A stretch of DNA of 64,000 nucleotides from an uncultured Verrucomicrobia subdivision 3 bacterium (GTDB taxonomy: Bacteria; Verrucomicrobiota; Verrucomicrobiae; Limisphaerales; UBA11358). Each line of letters starts with the position of its first letter. The first letter of the stretch is position 1. The stretch is taken from the NCBI GenBank assembly GCA_903921455.1, contig CAIXPZ010000096.1, positions 1 to 64,000 on the forward strand. The letters are read 5' to 3'. Below the pieces are notes generated by a model. It was given only the letters and a program-made list of their open reading frames with translations, had not been told where the DNA came from and searched no databases. The translations under genes and the position numbers were made by a program. Below are positions 9,689 to 19,355 of this stretch, in pieces.

Positions 9689-10954
9689 TTACGGAAATAG
9701 TCCGCGTTGTTTTTTTGCCTCATATACGCGACTGATGCCCACTCCCAAGGCTGCCATCCGCATCGAAATCTTTTGTTTGCGGCTCAGGTTGAGCACTCGA
9801 GTCCATGAGGTCTCCAGAATACGAAACAGCTTGTCGGCGATCTCCGTTTCGCCCCAGAAAAAACTTTGCAAATCCTGCACCCACTCAAAGTAGCTCACCA
9901 CCACACCGCCGGCATTACAGAGGACGTCGGGGATGATGAATACTTCCGGGCGCTGGTCTAAAATAACATCCGCCTCGGGCGTGGTGGGGCCATTGGCTGC
10001 CTCAGCGAGGATACGGCATTGAATTCTGCCGGCGTTGGCCGCGGTAATTTGCCGTTCCATCGCAGCGGGAACCAAGACATCGCAGGGAAGCAATAATAAT
10101 TCTTCATTAGTGACAGGCACAGCTTCCGGAAATCCCGCAAGCGTTTGGTTCCTGGCAACATATTTTTCCAGCGCCAGCAAATCGAGGCCTTGCGGATTAT
10201 AGACACCGCCTTGGACATCGCTGACGGCAATGACCTTGGCGCCATACCGCCCCAGCGAATAGGCGGCAACGGAACCAACATTGCCAAACCCTTGAATCAC
10301 GGCGGTGCATTTGCTGATGTCCACTCCAACGGCATCAGTCGCCCGGTTAATGAGATAGGCCACTCCACGCCCGGTGGCTTCGCGGCGTCCCAACGAACCG
10401 CCTAATCCCACTGGCTTGCCGGTAACGATGCCAGGGACCGAGTGTCCCTCATGCACGGAATAGGTATCCATCATCCACGCCATCGTTTGTTCGTTGGTGC
10501 CCACATCGGGAGCCATCACATCCACTTGCGGCCCGATAAAGGGAATCATTTCCTGGGTAAATCTTCGGGTCAGTCGCTCAATTTCTTGGCGTGACATCTT
10601 ACTTGGGTCGCAGGTGATACCACCTTTGGCCCCGCCATAGGGCAATCCCGTGAGAGCACATTTCCAACTCATCCACATTGCCAGAGCGGCCACTTCCCCC
10701 AGCGCCACATCGGGATGGTAGCGCAAGCCGCCTTTGGTGGGGCCGAGCGTAAGGTGATGTTGCACACGATAGCCGGAGAATACCTTGGTTGAGCCGTCAT
10801 CCATGTGGATTGGCAACGCAACGGTCAGAGAGCGTTTGGGAAACTTCAGTCGTTCGCGTTCATTAACGGGAATTTGAAGATGGTCAGCCACAACCTCAAA
10901 CTGCTGGCACGCCATCTGGAAAGTCGGATGTGCGTAAATTTCCATATGTCCCAA
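9689..10954 (-). CDS. gdhA: Glu/Leu/Phe/Val-type glutamate dehydrogenase
   Basis: 421 aa, the usual length for the hexameric GDH family. It catalyses reversible oxidative deamination of glutamate to 2-oxoglutarate and ammonia. Substrate-binding lysines are visible in GPTKGGLRYHP (Lys74) and MSWKCALTGLPYGGAKGG (Lys98 and the catalytic Lys110). The Rossmann dinucleotide fold is IQGFGNVGSVAAYSLGRYGA, followed by AVSDVQGG. The cofactor cannot be assigned confidently, although the Asp in VSD after the second strand is compatible with NAD. Met4 (MEIYAHPTF) is an alternative start. It leads a two-gene unit with the TPR gene. Confidence 0.93.
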   Translation of the reverse strand: MGHMEIYAHPTFQMACQQFEVVADHLQIPVNERERLKFPKRSLTVALPIHMDDGSTKVFSGYRVQHHLTLGPTKGGLRYHPDVALGEVAALAMWMSWKCALTGLPYGGAKGGITCDPSKMSRQEIERLTRRFTQEMIPFIGPQVDVMAPDVGTNEQTMAWMMDTYSVHEGHSVPGIVTGKPVGLGGSLGRREATGRGVAYLINRATDAVGVDISKCTAVIQGFGNVGSVAAYSLGRYGAKVIAVSDVQGGVYNPQGLDLLALEKYVARNQTLAGFPEAVPVTNEELLLLPCDVLVPAAMERQITAANAGRIQCRILAEAANGPTTPEADVILDQRPEVFIIPDVLCNAGGVVVSYFEWVQDLQSFFWGETEIADKLFRILETSWTRVLNLSRKQKISMRMAALGVGISRVYEAKKQRGLFP

Positions 10955-11018
10955 TTCAATCGGATTTCATAGGGTCGCACAAGACCGCAATCGTAGCCAG
11001 AAACCGGCTCTATGGCTT

Positions 11019-11927
11019 TCAGCCCTTGCGCAATTTTCGATACTCTGTCGGGGTTACCTCATTCACGCTGCGAAAGACCCGTGAGAAGTAGAGCGGATCG
11101 GCATAGCCAAGCGTATTCGCGACCTCTTTAATACTGGTGTTGGTCGTATCGAGCAACTGACAGGCACGATGCATTCGCAAGCGGATGAAATAATCGATCG
11201 GCGCATAGCCCGCCTGCTGCTTGAACAACTCCACAAAACGCGAGCGGGAAAGATTGGCGATGGCTGCGAGGGCATCCAGTTGCACCGATTGATTCAGGTG
11301 CTGCTTCATGTAGGCAATGGTTTGCGCAATACGTTGCTGCACACTAGGCTGTTCGTGGCGGCCGCTGCGCTGCTCCCGGATCAACACGGTCATCAAATGC
11401 GCCAACGCATGTGACGCGCCCAGCAGTTGCTGCGTGCTATAGCCGTGCTCGACCGCACCCAGCGCTTCCTCGAAAAGGGCCAGCATTTGGGCATCTGCAC
11501 CAATCCGGATGACCGGTCGATCAACACAGACTTCCAATTCTTTTAAAAATCCGCCGACCAAGGCGCCTTTGGCGTGATACCAGTGGATTGACCAAGGGCG
11601 AACCCGGTCCGCGCCGTAGGCATGAGAAATTTCCGGCGGAATCACCAGTAAATCTCCCGTCTTGACCTGGTGCAGTCGTCCAGCGACTGAACACCATCCA
11701 CTCCCCCTGGTGCAGTATATAAAAATCGCCTGATCCACACCAACCGGCCTTTCCCGCCGATGGCCGACAGCCTGCGGAAAAAACCCTAGATCCGTCGGGA
11801 TGAGTCCGGCCAACAGTGGATGTTTTTCCGCGCGCGTCACCACCGAGCGCGGCAGCACCACGATACGCTGGCCCGGAAAGCCTTCGGCTTTCTGTATGCG
11901 TATTTTGGATAAGGCAACACCCGACAT
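11019..11927 (-). CDS. AraC-family transcriptional regulator
   Basis: 302 aa from the ATG at 11927. The open frame extends to 12107, but that would overlap the divergent gene and lacks family sequence. The N-terminal half is a cupin-like AraC ligand domain (FIYCTRGSGWCSVAGRLHQ, GDLLVIPPEISHAYGA). The C-terminal 100 residues carry two helix-turn-helix units (LDALAAIANLSRSRFVELFK, and IKEVANTLGYADPLYFSRVF followed by TPTEYRK). It probably activates the divergent DUF5107/alpha-galactosidase/symporter operon in response to a galactoside; the ligand is inferred. Confidence 0.88.
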   Translation of the reverse strand: MSGVALSKIRIQKAEGFPGQRIVVLPRSVVTRAEKHPLLAGLIPTDLGFFPQAVGHRRERPVGVDQAIFIYCTRGSGWCSVAGRLHQVKTGDLLVIPPEISHAYGADRVRPWSIHWYHAKGALVGGFLKELEVCVDRPVIRIGADAQMLALFEEALGAVEHGYSTQQLLGASHALAHLMTVLIREQRSGRHEQPSVQQRIAQTIAYMKQHLNQSVQLDALAAIANLSRSRFVELFKQQAGYAPIDYFIRLRMHRACQLLDTTNTSIKEVANTLGYADPLYFSRVFRSVNEVTPTEYRKLRKG

Positions 11928-11950
11928 TTTGATTGCCAGTTTGCCAGAGG

Positions 11951-11977
11951 GCCGGAAAATAATCCATGTCTTCCGGC
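11951..11977. promoter_or_regulatory. Inverted repeat in the AraC/DUF5107 divergent promoter
   Basis: GCCGGAA (11951-11957) and TTCCGGC (11971-11977) form a perfect 7-bp inverted repeat with a 13-nt spacer. It lies centrally in the 79-nt gap between the two divergent start codons. The position suggests an operator shared by both promoters. AraC proteins usually prefer direct repeats, so another regulator is also possible. Confidence 0.4.
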
Positions 11978-12006
11978 TAATGCTCCATTTAAGAAAAGCC
12001 CGACAT

Positions 12007-15000
12007 ATGTTAACCTTTGTGCATCCAAAGATGAAGAAGCCATCCAACGTCGGTGTGCGCATTGAAAATCTGGTGCTGCCAACCTTTCTGCCGGCGGCAC
12101 CCGACAAAAACCCGATGTTTCTTGAAAGGCGCGTGTATCAAGGCAGCAGCGGAAAGGTGTATCCGCTGCCGTTCACCGATCGCATCGCGGAGAAGCCGGT
12201 CGATCGGGCCTGGAAAGCGGTTTGGATTGAAAATGAATTTCTTCGCGCGCTCATCCTGCCGGAAATTGGTGGACGCATCCACGCCATTCAGGACAAGACG
12301 AACGGCTACGACCTGATTTACAACCAGTCCGTCATCAAGCCCGCGCTCGTCGGCCTCGCCGGACCTTGGGCGAGCGGCGGCATTGAGTTCAACTGGCCGC
12401 AGCATCATCGGCCGGCGACCTTTCTGCCGGTGGATTTTGCAATCGAGCAACACGCCGACGGCTCCAAAACTGTCTGGTGCAGCGACCACGATCCGATGTG
12501 CCGGCTGAAAGGCATGCACGGCGTCTGCCTGTATCCCGGCAAAGCCATTGTAGAGTTAAAGGTGCGCGCCTACAACCGCACCGCGCACGTCCAGACCTTT
12601 CTATGGTGGGCGAATGTCGCCACACGCGTGCACGAGGCCTATCAAAGCTTTTTCCCGCCGGATGTTTATTACGTCGCCGACCACGCGCGCCGCTCAATGA
12701 GCGAATATCCGCTGGCGAAAGGCCATTACTACGGAGTGGACTACGGCAAACGCGCCCGCACCGGCATACCTAGAACCGAAGTCCCCAACCAGTTTTTGCC
12801 ACCGCACTGCACCAACCCAAAACCAAGAACTAAAAATTCAAAACTGCCATACTACGCGCCGAACGACTTGAGTTTTTACGCGAACATTCCCGTGCCGACA
12901 TCCTACATGTGCATGGGAAGCAAAGAAGATTTCTTCGGCGGCTACGATTACAAGGCCGAAGCCGGCATTGTTCATATTGCGAACCACCACATTTCGCCCG
13001 GCAAAAAACAGTGGACGTGGGGCAACCAGGAATTCGGCTATGCATGGGACCGCAACCTCACCGAGGCCGATGCCGGCGGCGAGTTCGCCCCCTACATCGA
13101 AATCATGTCCGGCGTGTTCACGGACAACCAGCCGGACTTTAGCTTTCTCCAACCCGGCGAAACGAGGACGTGGAGCCAGTATTGGTACCCCATCCAGAAA
13201 ATCAGCCCCGCGCAGCACGCGAATTTGCGCGCCGCCGTCAGCCTGAATGTTCGCGGTGAAAAAATCCACCTCGGCGTGGCCGTCACCGGAAAAATTTCCC
13301 GCGCCAAAATCCAGCTTACCGCCAACGGCATAAACTTTTTTCAAATCATTCGCCATCTCGCCCCGGATCAGCCCTTCGTCACCGTAATCAAACTTCCGCG
13401 CAGCGCTACCGAAGCAAATTGTCAATTGCGCGTGACCGACACCAGCGGCGCAGAAATCATCGCCTACCAACCCAAAACACGCATACAAGGTAAAGTTCCG
13501 CCGCCAGCCACCGAGCCTGTTGCACCAACGGAAATTTCCAGCACCGACGAACTTTTTGTCACCGGTCTCCACCTCGACCAATACCGTCACGCCACGCGTT
13601 GTCCAACTTTATATTGGCGCGAAGCGTTGCGCCGCGATCCGCTGGATTCACGCTGCAACAATGCGATGGGTTTGTGGCACCTCAAGCGCGGCGAATTCTC
13701 CACGGCGGAAACATTCTTCCGCCAAGCCGTCGAACGACTGACCCGCCGCAACGCCAACCCCTACGACGGCGAAGCGTATTACAATCTCGGCCTGTGCCTC
13801 CGACATCTTGGGCGCGATGACGAAGCTTACGCCGCGCTTTACAAGTCTTGTTGGAACCAAGCGTGGCAATCCGCCGGCTACCACACACTGGCGGAAATTG
13901 ACAGCTGCCGTAAAGATTGGAATCCCGCACTGGAACACCTCAATCACTCGCTGCGTGTCAACACCGACAACCTGCGGGCACGTAATCTCAAAGCCATCGT
14001 TCTGCACAAACTTCAACGCGGCGATGAGGCTAAAACCCTCTTACAAACGACGCTCGCGCTTGATCCGCTTGACTGGTGGGCGCGTTATCTGAACGGCGAA
14101 CAACCCCGCTGCGATTTGCCGACGGTGCTTGATCTGGCACACGATTTTGCGCGGGCCGGTTTTTTTTCTGAGGCCATCGAGCTGCTAACTTATGCCAAGG
14201 CCGCGCCCGGCGATCTACCCGACCAAAGCTGGGGTGTGCAGCCGTTGGTGCATTACACGCTCGGCTGGCTTTATCAGAAACTCGGCGAGAACACATCCGC
14301 GCTAGCCAGCTATAAAGCTGCTGCCGCACAACCATCGGATTACTGTTTTCCGGCACGCCTTGAGGATATTGCGATTCTCGAAGCCGCGATACGCGCAAAC
14401 CCACGCGATGCCAAGGCACCGTATTATTTGGGCAATCTGCTTTACGACCGCCGCCGACAGGCAGAAGCCATCCGGCTTTGGGAACAATCCGCGCGTCTCG
14501 ATAACAGTTTTTCCGTCGTCTGGCGCAATCTTGGCATCGGCTATTTCAACATTTCGAAAAAGCCAAAGCTGGCGCGAGTAGCTTATGCACAAGCTCGGCG
14601 AGCAAATCCCGGCGATGCGCGGCTGCTGTTTGAGCGGGACCAACTTTGGAACCGACTGGGCGAAAAACCGGTGAAGCGTTTGCGTGAACTGGAAAAATAT
14701 CCCGAACTCGTCCGACAACGTGACGACTTGAGCGTAGAATTGTGCGCGTTGTTGAATCAGACAGGGCGACACACCGAAGCGAAGCAGCTGTTGGCGAAGC
14801 GAAACTTCCAACCCTGGGAGGGTGGCGAGGGCGGGCCGCTGGGGCAGCACATCCGCACACATCTCGCCCTCGGGCGCAAAGCGCTAGGACTTCAGGATTA
14901 TGCCTCTGCGGTAAGTCACTTTAAAAACGCGCTTACAGTGCCGCAAAACCTGGGAGAAGCCAAGCACCTGCTCGCGAATCAGAGCGACATCCATTATTGG

Positions 15001-15435
15001 CTCGGTTGCGCATTGGCGGATTCCGGCGAGAAATCAGAGGCTCAGAACCACTGGCGGACAGCTGCAAACTTCAAAGGTGATTTCCAGGCGATGAGCGTTC
15101 GCGCCTTTAGCGAGATGACCTATTACTCGGCGCTGTCATGGAAAGAGTTGGGCAAAAATTTCAAGGCAAAAAAACTACTTCGCGACCTGCTAGCCTTCGC
15201 GCGGCAATTGCAAAAGGCTAAGGCGAAAGTTGATTATTTCGCCACGTCGCTGCCAACGATGCTGTTATTCGACGACGATTTGCAATATCGTCAGGCGACC
15301 ACCGCGTTATTCTTGCAGGCGCAGGCGCAGCTAGGTCTTGGACAAAGCGCCGCTGCGAAGAATCTGTTGCGGCAAGTTTTGCAACGCGATCCCAACCATG
15401 CGCTCGCGGCGGATTTAGTCCCGTTTCTTGACTGA
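12007..15435 (+). CDS. DUF5107 domain plus TPR-repeat protein
   Basis: About 1142 aa from the ATG at 12007; the ATG at 12031 is an alternative start. The upstream extension to 11800 lies over the AraC gene and is unlikely to be coding. The N-terminal part, about residues 40-430, resembles DUF5107 (ENEFLRALILPEIGGRIHAI, GPWASGGIEFNWPQHHRP), a galactose-mutarotase-like beta-sandwich that probably binds or processes carbohydrate. From about residue 520 to the end there are more than ten TPR-like units (LGLCLRHLGRDDEAYAALYK, YYLGNLLYDRRRQAEAIRLW). No signal peptide is evident. It is the first gene of an operon with a GH27 enzyme (10-nt gap) and a sugar symporter, so it probably works on galactosides. 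Confidence 0.8.
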   Translation: MLTFVHPKMKKPSNVGVRIENLVLPTFLPAAPDKNPMFLERRVYQGSSGKVYPLPFTDRIAEKPVDRAWKAVWIENEFLRALILPEIGGRIHAIQDKTNGYDLIYNQSVIKPALVGLAGPWASGGIEFNWPQHHRPATFLPVDFAIEQHADGSKTVWCSDHDPMCRLKGMHGVCLYPGKAIVELKVRAYNRTAHVQTFLWWANVATRVHEAYQSFFPPDVYYVADHARRSMSEYPLAKGHYYGVDYGKRARTGIPRTEVPNQFLPPHCTNPKPRTKNSKLPYYAPNDLSFYANIPVPTSYMCMGSKEDFFGGYDYKAEAGIVHIANHHISPGKKQWTWGNQEFGYAWDRNLTEADAGGEFAPYIEIMSGVFTDNQPDFSFLQPGETRTWSQYWYPIQKISPAQHANLRAAVSLNVRGEKIHLGVAVTGKISRAKIQLTANGINFFQIIRHLAPDQPFVTVIKLPRSATEANCQLRVTDTSGAEIIAYQPKTRIQGKVPPPATEPVAPTEISSTDELFVTGLHLDQYRHATRCPTLYWREALRRDPLDSRCNNAMGLWHLKRGEFSTAETFFRQAVERLTRRNANPYDGEAYYNLGLCLRHLGRDDEAYAALYKSCWNQAWQSAGYHTLAEIDSCRKDWNPALEHLNHSLRVNTDNLRARNLKAIVLHKLQRGDEAKTLLQTTLALDPLDWWARYLNGEQPRCDLPTVLDLAHDFARAGFFSEAIELLTYAKAAPGDLPDQSWGVQPLVHYTLGWLYQKLGENTSALASYKAAAAQPSDYCFPARLEDIAILEAAIRANPRDAKAPYYLGNLLYDRRRQAEAIRLWEQSARLDNSFSVVWRNLGIGYFNISKKPKLARVAYAQARRANPGDARLLFERDQLWNRLGEKPVKRLRELEKYPELVRQRDDLSVELCALLNQTGRHTEAKQLLAKRNFQPWEGGEGGPLGQHIRTHLALGRKALGLQDYASAVSHFKNALTVPQNLGEAKHLLANQSDIHYWLGCALADSGEKSEAQNHWRTAANFKGDFQAMSVRAFSEMTYYSALSWKELGKNFKAKKLLRDLLAFARQLQKAKAKVDYFATSLPTMLLFDDDLQYRQATTALFLQAQAQLGLGQSAAAKNLLRQVLQRDPNHALAADLVPFLD

Positions 15436-15445
15436 TAATAGAAAA

Positions 15446-17020
15446 ATGAAACCCATGAACCGCATGAAACACATTCTGCTGTTGTGCCTGGCCTCGGCTT
15501 GCGCATCGCTGACAGGGCTGCACGCCGCCACGAACATGTTGGATAACCCCATTATGCTCACCCCCCCGGCGCCGCGCGCACCGCGCCTCAACGGGCCACT
15601 GGTTTATGGCGTCCGCCCCGGCTCGCCATTTCTCTATCGCATTCCCTGCACGGGGGAGCGACCGATGAATTTCAAAGCCGAATATTTGCCGGCAGGTCTG
15701 ACACTCGATCCACAGGGCGGTATCATCACCGGAAAAATTTCTAATGCCGGAACGAATCGTGTGATACTCATCGCCCAAAACTCACGCGGCGAGGCAAAGC
15801 GCGAATTTCGTATCATTGTCGGCAACACGCTGGCGCTGACGCCGCCGATGGGCTGGAACAGCTGGTATATCCATTACGAGCGCGTGAGCGACGCGCTGAT
15901 GCGCCAATCGGCGGACCAGATGTTGTCCAGCGGCATGGCGGATTTCGGCTACCAGTATGTGAACATTGATGATTGCTGGATGAAGAAAAACGGTGACGTG
16001 CCGTATCGCGCCGCCGACGGCACGCTGTTGCCGAATGGAAAATTCCCGGACATGAAAGCCCTCGCCGATGCTATCCACGCCAAAGGACTGAAAGCCGGAC
16101 TTTACACGTCCCCCGGCCGGTGGACTTGCGGCGGATACGTTGGAGCTTATCTCCACGAGGCGCAGGACGCGCGGACGTTTGCGGGGTGGGGATTTGATTT
16201 TTTGAAATACGATTGGTGCAGCTACGGTCAGATTTATCACGGCGGCGATCCGCGGCTGACGAACAGCATTCCCATGCCGGCGGCTAAAGGGTTGGCGGGA
16301 TACAAATTTCCATACGAACTCATGTGGGGCGAACTCCAGAAGCTTGACCGCGACATCGTTTTCAACCTTTGCCAATACGGCATGGGGGAAGTTTGGAAAT
16401 GGGGCGGCAATGTCGGGAATTGTTGGCGCACGACCGGGGATCTCGGCTTGGAGCGTGGCGCCGCGCTGCCGGGCTTTTATAAAATTGGCCTCAGCAATGC
16501 GAAACATTGGGAATACGCCCGACCAGGTGCGTGGAACGATCCTGATTACATCCTCATCGGCTGGGTCGGCGACGCTCACGGCATGGGCGAAGGCAGAAAA
16601 ACCACGCTTACGCCCAACGAACAATACAGTTACATGAGCCTGTGGTCACTCATGGCCGCGCCGCTCATCTTCAGCGGCGACATGGCGAAGCTCGACGCCT
16701 TCACGTTGAATGTGCTTTGCAATGCCGAAGTCATCGCCGTGGATCAGGATCCGCTCGGCAAACAGGCGAAATTATTACGCCAGTCGGATAATGAATATAT
16801 GATGGTGAAGGATCTGGAAGACGGATCAAAAGCCGTCGGTTTATTCAACCTCGGCGAACAACCGGCAAAGCTTTCGGTCTCGTGGACCGAACTTGGCATT
16901 TCCGGCAAGCAACGCGTTCGCGATTTGTGGCGTCAGAAAGACTTGGGAAAATTCAAAAATGAATTCCACGCCGAAGTGCCTCGTCACGGCGTCATATTGG
17001 TGCGGTTGCTAGCCATTTAA
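15446..17020 (+). CDS. Secreted GH27 alpha-galactosidase with N-terminal Ig-like domain
   Basis: 524 aa from the ATG at 15446; a TTG at 15428 and an ATG at 15464 are alternatives. There is a signal peptide (MKHILLLCLASACASLTG). A small putative Ig (He_PIG-like) domain follows (LPAGLTLDPQGGIITGKIS). The GH27 barrel begins at TPPMGWNSWYIHY, with YVNIDDCWM and GLKAGLYTSPG. The nucleophile is the Asp of FLKYDWCSYG, and the acid/base is the Asp of NCWRTTGDL. It hydrolyses alpha-linked galactose (possibly other alpha-galactosides) outside the cytoplasm. It sits between the DUF5107 gene and the symporter with 10-12 nt gaps, which indicates one operon. Confidence 0.93.
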   Translation: MKPMNRMKHILLLCLASACASLTGLHAATNMLDNPIMLTPPAPRAPRLNGPLVYGVRPGSPFLYRIPCTGERPMNFKAEYLPAGLTLDPQGGIITGKISNAGTNRVILIAQNSRGEAKREFRIIVGNTLALTPPMGWNSWYIHYERVSDALMRQSADQMLSSGMADFGYQYVNIDDCWMKKNGDVPYRAADGTLLPNGKFPDMKALADAIHAKGLKAGLYTSPGRWTCGGYVGAYLHEAQDARTFAGWGFDFLKYDWCSYGQIYHGGDPRLTNSIPMPAAKGLAGYKFPYELMWGELQKLDRDIVFNLCQYGMGEVWKWGGNVGNCWRTTGDLGLERGAALPGFYKIGLSNAKHWEYARPGAWNDPDYILIGWVGDAHGMGEGRKTTLTPNEQYSYMSLWSLMAAPLIFSGDMAKLDAFTLNVLCNAEVIAVDQDPLGKQAKLLRQSDNEYMMVKDLEDGSKAVGLFNLGEQPAKLSVSWTELGISGKQRVRDLWRQKDLGKFKNEFHAEVPRHGVILVRLLAI

Positions 17021-17031
17021 TCTCTGAAATT

Positions 17032-18453
17032 ATGAACACCCCAATCATCACCGAATCTTCGACACTAAAGGCTGATTACAACCTCGGTTATGTCTGGCTC
17101 ATCTCGGCAGTCGCCGCGATGGGTGGACTGCTATTTGGCTGGGACTGGGTCGTCATCGGAGGCGCGAAACCATTTTTTCAACGCTACTTCGAGCTCACGA
17201 GCGAGGCGCAAATCGGCTGGGCCAATAGCTGCGCGCTCATCGGTTGCCTGGTAGGCGCGCTGGTAGCGGGTGCGTTAAGCGACAAGTTTGGACGCAAGAA
17301 ACTGCTCATACTTGCGGCACTGCTGTTCGCCGTGACTTCCCTTGGCAACGCCCTGGCCAACAATTTTACCATTTTCATCGTTTGGCGGATGCTCGGCGGC
17401 GTAGCGATCGGGCTCGCATCCAACCTTTCTCCCATGTATATCGCGGAGGTAGCACCCGCGCAGATTCGCGGCCGGCTCGTTTCCATCAACCAGCTCACCA
17501 TCGTCGTCGGCATTTTGCTGGCCCAATCTCTCAACTGGTTTCTCGTGCGCCACCTGCCGGCTGGCGCGACCGATGAATTTATCCGCGCCTCCTGGTTCGG
17601 GCAGCAAGGCTGGCGCTGGATGTTCGGCCTCACCGCCGCTCCGGCGCTGCTGTTTTTCATCGGCATGTTCGCGGTGCCGGAAAGCCCGCGCTGGCTCGCC
17701 AAAAACGGCAAACCCGACGGCGCCCGCCGCGTGCTGAAAAAAATCGGCGGCGAAACTTATGCCAGCGACGCCATGCGCGAAATCCATGCCACGCTCGCCA
17801 GCGAGGAGATTCAACAAGTCCGCTTCGCCGACCTGCTTGAACCCAAGATGCGGAAGGTGCTGGTGCTCGGCGTCGTGCTGGCGGTGTTCCAGCAATGGTG
17901 CGGTATTAATGTGATCTTCAATTATGCCGAGGAGATTTTCAAAGCGGCGGGCTACGATATATCCAGCGTGTTGAAAAACATCGCCTGGACCGGCTCGGTG
18001 AATCTCGCCTTCACATTCGTCGCCCTCGGCGTCGTGGACAAAGGCGGCCGGCGGCCGCTGATGCTGTTCGGCTCCGCCGCGCTGGCGCTGATTTATTTTA
18101 TCATGGGCTGGTGCTATCACAGCCACGTACAAGGCTGGCCGATGCTGCTGCTAGTCCTCGCGGCCATTGGCTGCTATGCCATGTCGCTCGCGCCGGTAAC
18201 CTGGGTGGTCATTTCGGAAATTTTCCCCAACCGCATCCGCGGTGCAGCGATGTCCGTGGCAGTGACGTCCCTCTGGCTTGCCTGTTTCCTGCTGACCTAC
18301 ACGTTCCCATTGCTGAATGCCAAGCTCGGCTCGGCGGGGACCTTTTGGCTCTACGGTGCGATCTGTGCTGCGGGATTCATATTTATCTTTCGTAAACTAC
18401 CGGAGACGAAGGGTAAAACCTTGGAGCAGCTCGAAAACGATTTAACTTCGTAA
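17032..18453 (+). CDS. MFS sugar:H+ symporter (sugar porter family)
   Basis: 473 aa with about 12 hydrophobic helices. Sugar-porter signatures are present: SDKFGRKKLL between TM2 and TM3, MYIAEVAPAQIRGRL, PESPRWL before the central loop, DKGGRRPLML between TM8 and TM9, and PETKGKTLEQLE at the C-terminus. It imports a monosaccharide, probably galactose released by the upstream alpha-galactosidase, by proton symport; the substrate is inferred from context. It begins 12 nt after the GH27 stop and ends the operon, converging on a membrane-protein gene at 18516. Confidence 0.92.
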   Translation: MNTPIITESSTLKADYNLGYVWLISAVAAMGGLLFGWDWVVIGGAKPFFQRYFELTSEAQIGWANSCALIGCLVGALVAGALSDKFGRKKLLILAALLFAVTSLGNALANNFTIFIVWRMLGGVAIGLASNLSPMYIAEVAPAQIRGRLVSINQLTIVVGILLAQSLNWFLVRHLPAGATDEFIRASWFGQQGWRWMFGLTAAPALLFFIGMFAVPESPRWLAKNGKPDGARRVLKKIGGETYASDAMREIHATLASEEIQQVRFADLLEPKMRKVLVLGVVLAVFQQWCGINVIFNYAEEIFKAAGYDISSVLKNIAWTGSVNLAFTFVALGVVDKGGRRPLMLFGSAALALIYFIMGWCYHSHVQGWPMLLLVLAAIGCYAMSLAPVTWVVISEIFPNRIRGAAMSVAVTSLWLACFLLTYTFPLLNAKLGSAGTFWLYGAICAAGFIFIFRKLPETKGKTLEQLENDLTS

Positions 18454-18515
18454 TCGCACGTTTCAGCTAACGACGGGCTGGCTGACAAGCCGCCGGGCTC
18501 GCGATAAATCTGGGT

Positions 18516-19322
18516 TTATTTGGCCGGCCCGAACGGATTCTTCGGCGGCGCCGGCAGCGCGCGATTGAGGAACAGCGGGCTGACAAAAAGATAAATCCAG
18601 CCGATGACCAAGTGCATCCCGAAAGCAAAGCAAAGCTGCACGAGATCGAATCCGCTGCAGTCGTAAAGCACGAGGGCCACCGACAGCAGCAGCGCGCCAG
18701 GCATGAGCGCGGCAGCGGCGAGTTTCCAACTGGCGAACAGGTTCAAATCGCGGTTCGCAAAAAAGCAGAGCAGCCAGACTGGAAAACAATAAATTGTCGC
18801 CAGCCCCGCCCACCCGAGCATCAAACCAAAAAACGTGCCGATTGCCGCCAGACCGACAAGATTCGGCGCCCACGCGCCCCACGCGGGCCGCGCATCGCTC
18901 CGGTTGGCGGCGATGAGATAGCCCGTCGGATAATCCAGCTCCGCCTCGCCAAACAGGGAAAAGATGCAGAGCGAATCGCGGCCGAACTCAAATTGGAAAT
19001 CCGCCGGCGACCGCAGCGCGCCGCCATGTTCCACGTCCACGCTGAACGCCAAGATTTTTCCCTCCGCCAGCATCACCGGTGAATCCTCGCGCCAGTCGAG
19101 CCGGCCGCCGTGAATGGAACCGGAGTCGGGCAACTGGTTGATGGCTTCATCCATCACCGGGAAAATTCCGTCGGACAAAAGCCACAGGACAGCCGCGGCG
19201 GTGAGGAGCGCAAAGACCGCCTGCACGATGAAGAGCCGCTCGAACGAGGCGCGCGCAAACGCCGCCACGCCCCGCGGCGTGATCGGTTCCCAGGCAAAAG
19301 TCGGTTCGCGAAGCGCGTTCAC
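18516..19322 (-). CDS. Integral membrane protein of unknown function
   Basis: 268 aa. One helix lies near residues 31-50 (IVQAVFALLTAAAVLWLL). A soluble, probably extracytoplasmic domain of about 100 residues follows, then four to five helices from about residue 150. The C-terminus is proline-rich (ALPAPPKNPFGPAK). The layout resembles the DUF1189/Yip1-type family only loosely. It is the last gene of a long minus-strand run, 33 nt after the DUF6941-like gene. I do not recognise a function. Confidence 0.6.
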   Translation of the reverse strand: MNALREPTFAWEPITPRGVAAFARASFERLFIVQAVFALLTAAAVLWLLSDGIFPVMDEAINQLPDSGSIHGGRLDWREDSPVMLAEGKILAFSVDVEHGGALRSPADFQFEFGRDSLCIFSLFGEAELDYPTGYLIAANRSDARPAWGAWAPNLVGLAAIGTFFGLMLGWAGLATIYCFPVWLLCFFANRDLNLFASWKLAAAALMPGALLLSVALVLYDCSGFDLVQLCFAFGMHLVIGWIYLFVSPLFLNRALPAPPKNPFGPAK

Positions 19323-19355
19323 GCCGCGAAGGATAACAGAAACACGGCGCGAAAA

